This document shows, one piece after another, positions 7,390 through 10,428 of a stretch of 10,428 bases of DNA. Numbering within the stretch: the stretch's first letter is position 1; each line of letters begins with the position of its first letter. The DNA comes from an uncultured Peptococcaceae bacterium (GTDB lineage Bacteria; Bacillota; Peptococcia; Peptococcales; Peptococcaceae). The DNA is taken from NCBI GenBank assembly GCA_900553245.1, contig USCP01000047.1, positions 1 to 10,428 on the forward strand. Reading direction: 5' to 3'. The position numbers were made by a program, and so were the translations under genes. Under the pieces are notes generated by a model, which worked only from the letters and a program-made list of their open reading frames with translations, searched no databases and was not told the DNA's origin.

Positions 7390-8797
7390 ACAGCTTGAAT
7401 CAATTCAAATTCAAAATATGCTCCCGAAAGACATTGTTGCACATTTAGATAAGCACATTATCGGTCAGGATGAAGCAAAAAAGAGTATTGCTATTGCATT
7501 AAGAAATAGATATCGTAGAAGTCAACTCCCAAAAGAGCTTCAAGAAGAGATTTCTCCAAGCAATATTATCATGATGGGGCCAACAGGGGTTGGCAAAACT
7601 GAGATTGTTCGTCGAGTAAGCAAAATTTTGGGGACTCCGTATGTAAAAGTTGAAGCCACTAAATTCACTGAAGTGGGTTATGTTGGTCGCGATGTCGAGT
7701 CGATGATTCGAGATTTGGTGGAAGCGTCTATTCGTTTAGTGCGCAAGGAAAAAATTAAAAGTGTTCAAGCTGAAGCACAAAAGATGGCGAATGAGCGTTT
7801 AGTAGATCTTTTAGTGCCAAATAAACGGAAAGCGAAAACAAACAACAATCCGTTTGAAATGCTCTTTGGCAATCAATCATCAGCTGACACGGCGGCAGAA
7901 GCTGAGGAAGAACGTCATCGCAATGAGCAAAAAGTAATTTTCCGTGAAAAACTTCGCCGACACGAGTTTGATGATGATGAGATTGATATTGAAGTTGAAG
8001 AAAAACGTGTTTCTAATGATATGTTAGCGGCTTCCGGAATGGATCAAGTCATGGATAACATGAATGACATGATGAAAAATATTATGCCGGCAAAGAAAAA
8101 GAAGCGTCGCGTGACAGTGAACGAAGCGAGAGAAATCTTAGCGGAGGAAGAAGCCGAAAAGCTTATTGATGAAGATTTGGTCAATCAAGAAGCAATTAAA
8201 CTCGCCGAAAATCATGGTATTGTCTTTATTGATGAAATTGACAAAATTGCGGAGACAGGTGGTACCAGTCAAGGCGCCGGTGTTTCAAGAGAAGGGGTTC
8301 AACGCGACATTTTGCCGATTGTTGAAGGCTCTATTGTAAAAACGAAGTATGGCAATATAAAAACAGATCATATTTTGTTTATCGCAGCTGGTGCTTTCCA
8401 TGTAAGCAAACCGGAAGACTTAATTCCCGAATTACAGGGGCGTTTCCCGTACAAGGTGCAGTTGCAATCTTTAACAAAGGAAGATTTTATTCGAATTCTG
8501 ACGGAAACAGAACATTCATTGCCTGAAAAATATAAGGCGTTGCTGTCTGTGGACCATACTGACTTATCTTTTACGGAAGATGGGATTGAGGCCATTGCTG
8601 ACTATGCGTATAAACTCAATGAAAATGAGGAAAACCTCGGTGCTAGACGTTTAGTTTCTGTGATGGAAAAGCTATTACTGGATACGCTCTTTCAAGCTGG
8701 CGAGGATGAGAGAGATGTAGTTGTTGATAAGGATTTTGTTAATACTGTATGCAAATCAACGGTTGCAGAAAACCAATTTGAGAAATACATATTGTAA
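7382..8797 (+). CDS. hslU: HslVU ATPase subunit HslU (ClpY)
   Basis: HslU is the hexameric AAA+ unfoldase that feeds substrates into HslV. Of its 471 residues, the N-terminal block through LDKHIIGQDEAKKSIAIAL is typical of the family. Walker A is GPTGVGKT at 66-73, the pore loop GYVG is at 99-102, and Walker B is VFIDEIDK at 281-288. GRFP at 353-356 contains the likely arginine finger, and sensor 2 is GARR at 420-423. The charged stretch between about 110 and 245 is the inserted I domain that contacts substrates. The C-terminal end FEKYIL resembles the tail that docks into HslV. The ATG at 7382 follows AAAGGAG (7366-7372) by nine bases. codY starts 12 bases after the stop. Confidence 0.98.
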   Translation: MNEQLESIQIQNMLPKDIVAHLDKHIIGQDEAKKSIAIALRNRYRRSQLPKELQEEISPSNIIMMGPTGVGKTEIVRRVSKILGTPYVKVEATKFTEVGYVGRDVESMIRDLVEASIRLVRKEKIKSVQAEAQKMANERLVDLLVPNKRKAKTNNNPFEMLFGNQSSADTAAEAEEERHRNEQKVIFREKLRRHEFDDDEIDIEVEEKRVSNDMLAASGMDQVMDNMNDMMKNIMPAKKKKRRVTVNEAREILAEEEAEKLIDEDLVNQEAIKLAENHGIVFIDEIDKIAETGGTSQGAGVSREGVQRDILPIVEGSIVKTKYGNIKTDHILFIAAGAFHVSKPEDLIPELQGRFPYKVQLQSLTKEDFIRILTETEHSLPEKYKALLSVDHTDLSFTEDGIEAIADYAYKLNENEENLGARRLVSVMEKLLLDTLFQAGEDERDVVVDKDFVNTVCKSTVAENQFEKYIL

Positions 8798-8809
8798 GGA
8801 GGATGTTTT

Positions 8810-9613
8810 ATGAGCGCTGAATTATTAGAAAAAACCCGATTATTAAACCGTACCCTTCAAAGTGGATCTCCGGAAGATGAAAGTCTCATCGATTTTAATG
8901 AGATTTCCAAAGTCCTTTCTGAAATGATTAACTGTAACGTATATATTTTAGGTGAAGAAGGCGTCCTATTAGGGCATCACTTCCTTGAAGGTTTTGACTG
9001 TGATGTTATGGAACAAATTGTATTAGAAGACGGGAAGATGCCTTCTAGTTACAATGAAAATTTAATTGCAACTGAAGAGACAATTGCCAATTTACCAAAT
9101 GAAAACAGAATTTGTATTTTCAAAGGACAAGAATGCAGATTCGGTGATAAGATTACAACTATTATTCCGGTTTTTGCCGGTCACAAGCGTCAAGGAAGCT
9201 TAATGCTTGGTAAGTTTAATATTAAGTTCACTGATGATGACTTAATTTTAGCTGAATATGGTGCGACCATGGTTGGTATTGAAATCTTGCGTTCTAAGAA
9301 TAAAGCGGAAGCTGAAGAAAATAGAGAACGCATTGCTGTACAAATCGCATTAGATACGTTGAGTTATTCTGAAATGGAAGCGATTGAACATATCTTTTCT
9401 GAATTGGAAGGCGATGAAGGGATTCTTGTTGCTTCTAAAATTGCTGATCGTGTTGGAATTACCCGTTCGGTCATCGTTAATGCTTTAAGAAAATTTGAGT
9501 CAGCCGGTGTTATTGAATCTAAATCCTTGGGGATGAAGGGAACCTATATCCGCTTATTAAACAAATACTTGCTTGATGGCATTAAAAGTAGAACCAAATC
9601 TAAAAGATTATAA
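8810..9613 (+). CDS. codY: Global transcriptional regulator CodY
   Basis: CodY represses or activates nutrient-limitation genes in Bacillota, sensing branched-chain amino acids and, in many species, GTP. The 267-residue protein starts with LLEKTRLLNRTLQ. An N-terminal GAF-type ligand domain (about 1-160) follows, with conserved DDDLILAEYGATMVGIEILR at 142-161. A linker helix leads to the winged helix-turn-helix. There ASKIADRVGITRSVIVNALR (208-227) and SAGVIESKSLGMKGTYI (231-247) are almost identical to B. subtilis CodY as I remember it. The DNA-binding half is therefore highly conserved, while the ligand half diverges: a valine sits where Arg61 is expected. The C-terminus is basic (KSRTKSKRL). 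AAGGAGG (8796-8802) lies seven bases before the ATG and overlaps the hslU stop. No clear CodY box (AATTTTCWGAAAATT) was seen next to it. Confidence 0.97.
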   Translation: MSAELLEKTRLLNRTLQSGSPEDESLIDFNEISKVLSEMINCNVYILGEEGVLLGHHFLEGFDCDVMEQIVLEDGKMPSSYNENLIATEETIANLPNENRICIFKGQECRFGDKITTIIPVFAGHKRQGSLMLGKFNIKFTDDDLILAEYGATMVGIEILRSKNKAEAEENRERIAVQIALDTLSYSEMEAIEHIFSELEGDEGILVASKIADRVGITRSVIVNALRKFESAGVIESKSLGMKGTYIRLLNKYLLDGIKSRTKSKRL

Positions 9614-9615
9614 TC

Positions 9616-9644
9616 TTTACTAACCTGTACCAATCTGATAAGAT
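9616..9644 (+). promoter_or_regulatory. Weak candidate promoter before the zinc-ribbon gene
   Basis: TTTACT (9616-9621) and TAAGAT (9639-9644) each match their consensus at four of six positions and are separated by exactly 17 bases. They lie in the 66-base gap after codY. Matches of this quality are common in AT-rich DNA, so this is only a candidate. The gene may instead be read from the codY operon. Confidence 0.25.
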
Positions 9645-9679
9645 AGGTTCTGTGAAATTCAATCAGGGAAGGTGTAAAG

Positions 9680-10366
9680 ATGTATTGTAGCAATTGTGGC
9701 AAGAAATTGTCCGAAGATGACTTTTTTTGCTCTAACTGTGGTACACCTGTGTTGAGACAAAATCTCTTTAACGATAAAGATGATGAATCTAACGAAGATG
9801 CATTTGAAGAAACACGCTTATTTACCGCAGAAGAATTGGGGCAATTCTTGAATGATCAACCTGAAGATACTGCTCCTGTCGCAGAAGATTTGTATCAAGC
9901 GGCACCTCAAAGCATGAATCAATATCAAGCGCCATTACAACAAGACTATCAAGACTATCAGCAAGACTACATTGAAGAGCCGTTTCTAGCTCAGGATGTA
10001 ATCGCTGAGGAAACTCAAACGGCGGAAAAGAAAGGCGTTGATGCCAAGGAAATGGTATCCGGTGCGTTGGGTTCTGCAAATGCTGCAATGGGGAAGCTTA
10101 AAGCACGTCGCCAAGAAGCAAAAGCAAAAAAATCCGAAAAGAAGAAGGCTGCCAGCGAAGGGGTTGATTCAGTTGCCGAAGCCTCCTCGGAAGAGAATGT
10201 AGATGGTCCTGTTCCTCTGAAAAAAATTATTATACCGGTAATTATTTTAGGCTTGATTATCGGTTTGGTATTTGGGTTGATTTTAGTTCAACCATGGGAT
10301 AATGGTGATGAAGCCGATACAGCAACCGGTGCTGTAATGATGGTTGATTCATTTGAACAAGAGTAA
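9680..10366 (+). CDS. Unrecognised zinc-ribbon protein with a single membrane segment
   Basis: The 228-residue product begins with a compact zinc ribbon, YCSNCGKKLSEDDFFCSNCG, with cysteines at 3, 6, 17 and 20. An acidic, glutamine-rich and probably disordered stretch follows (about 30-115), including three QDY repeats at 88-97. A lysine- and alanine-rich stretch (about 117-160) may form a charged helix. One hydrophobic segment, IIIPVIILGLIIGLVFGLIL, lies at 183-202. The two lysines just before it and the acidic 25-residue tail after it suggest that the N-terminal zinc ribbon is cytoplasmic and the tail outside. There is no signal peptide. Similar zinc-ribbon-plus-membrane-segment proteins are widespread in Bacillota and mostly uncharacterised. 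AAGGTG (9669-9674) lies five bases before the ATG. The function is unknown. The coding call is strong, but any link to CodY rests on position only. Confidence 0.85.
   Translation: MYCSNCGKKLSEDDFFCSNCGTPVLRQNLFNDKDDESNEDAFEETRLFTAEELGQFLNDQPEDTAPVAEDLYQAAPQSMNQYQAPLQQDYQDYQQDYIEEPFLAQDVIAEETQTAEKKGVDAKEMVSGALGSANAAMGKLKARRQEAKAKKSEKKKAASEGVDSVAEASSEENVDGPVPLKKIIIPVIILGLIIGLVFGLILVQPWDNGDEADTATGAVMMVDSFEQE
9941..9970 (+). repeat. Short tandem repeat encoding QDY units
   Basis: CAAGACTAT occurs at 9941-9949 and 9950-9958. After a CAG codon, a near copy, CAAGACTAC, lies at 9962-9970. The repeat encodes QDY-QDY-Q-QDY in the disordered region of the zinc-ribbon protein. The 9-base unit keeps the reading frame, so copy number could change by slippage without breaking the gene. 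Confidence 0.75.
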
Positions 10367-10428
10367 TAAAAAAGGTTCATCACGGATTTCGGTTGGAATT
10401 CATACCTTCGGTAACGATAGATACCTTA

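Noticed and set aside
7059..7442. 127-codon open frame on the minus strand across hslV
   Set aside because: It lies opposite a clearly conserved gene, has no ribosome site or recognisable motif, and such antisense frames are common opposite real genes. The same holds for the other minus-strand frames in the window.
9622..9649. Hairpin AACCTGT/ATAGGTT as a terminator after codY
   Set aside because: The stem is 7 bp with one G·U pair and a 14-base loop, and no T run follows. It also overlaps a candidate promoter.

Overview
The window is a compact stretch of housekeeping genes, all on the + strand, from a low-GC bacterium (estimated by eye at about 40% GC). The core order dprA–topA–trmFO–xerC–hslV–hslU–codY is, from memory, the arrangement around smf–topA–trmFO–codV–clpQ–clpY–codY in Bacillus subtilis and relatives. 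TrmFO (the folate-dependent tRNA methylase), a MecA-type adaptor and CodY together point firmly to Bacillota. The less Bacilli-like CodY ligand domain suggests a lineage outside Bacilli, possibly Negativicutes or Clostridia. That finer placement is only a guess.

Layout. Positions 1-36 may be the last codons of an upstream gene. A short MecA-family adaptor (70-603) follows and is closed by a clear intrinsic terminator (611-648). Endonuclease III (nth, 661-1299) begins right after that terminator. A gap of 98 bases follows, holding a weak hairpin and a promoter-like region with two tandem extended -10 elements. The gene train then runs dprA (1398-2495), topA (2516-4621), trmFO (4608-5930), xerC (5923-6822), hslV (6832-7389), hslU (7382-8797) and codY (8810-9613). 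Gaps in this train never exceed 20 bases, and three gene pairs overlap, so it very probably forms one transcript. After 66 bases comes an unrecognised gene (9680-10366) for a zinc-ribbon protein with one membrane segment. The last 62 bases hold no gene I can assign.

How the genes fit together. The products cover DNA uptake and processing (DprA), DNA topology (TopA), chromosome dimer resolution (XerC), base-excision repair (Nth), tRNA modification (TrmFO), regulated proteolysis (MecA as a likely Clp adaptor, and HslVU) and global nutrient sensing (CodY). MecA and CodY both repress competence in B. subtilis and DprA acts in competence, so the locus mixes competence control with its machinery. 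Much of that linkage is probably ancestral gene order rather than a dedicated system.

I see no mobile element, CRISPR array, RNA gene or new defence-like system. The least explained parts are the membrane-anchored zinc-ribbon protein next to codY, the control region before dprA, and the apparently changed ligand pocket of CodY.
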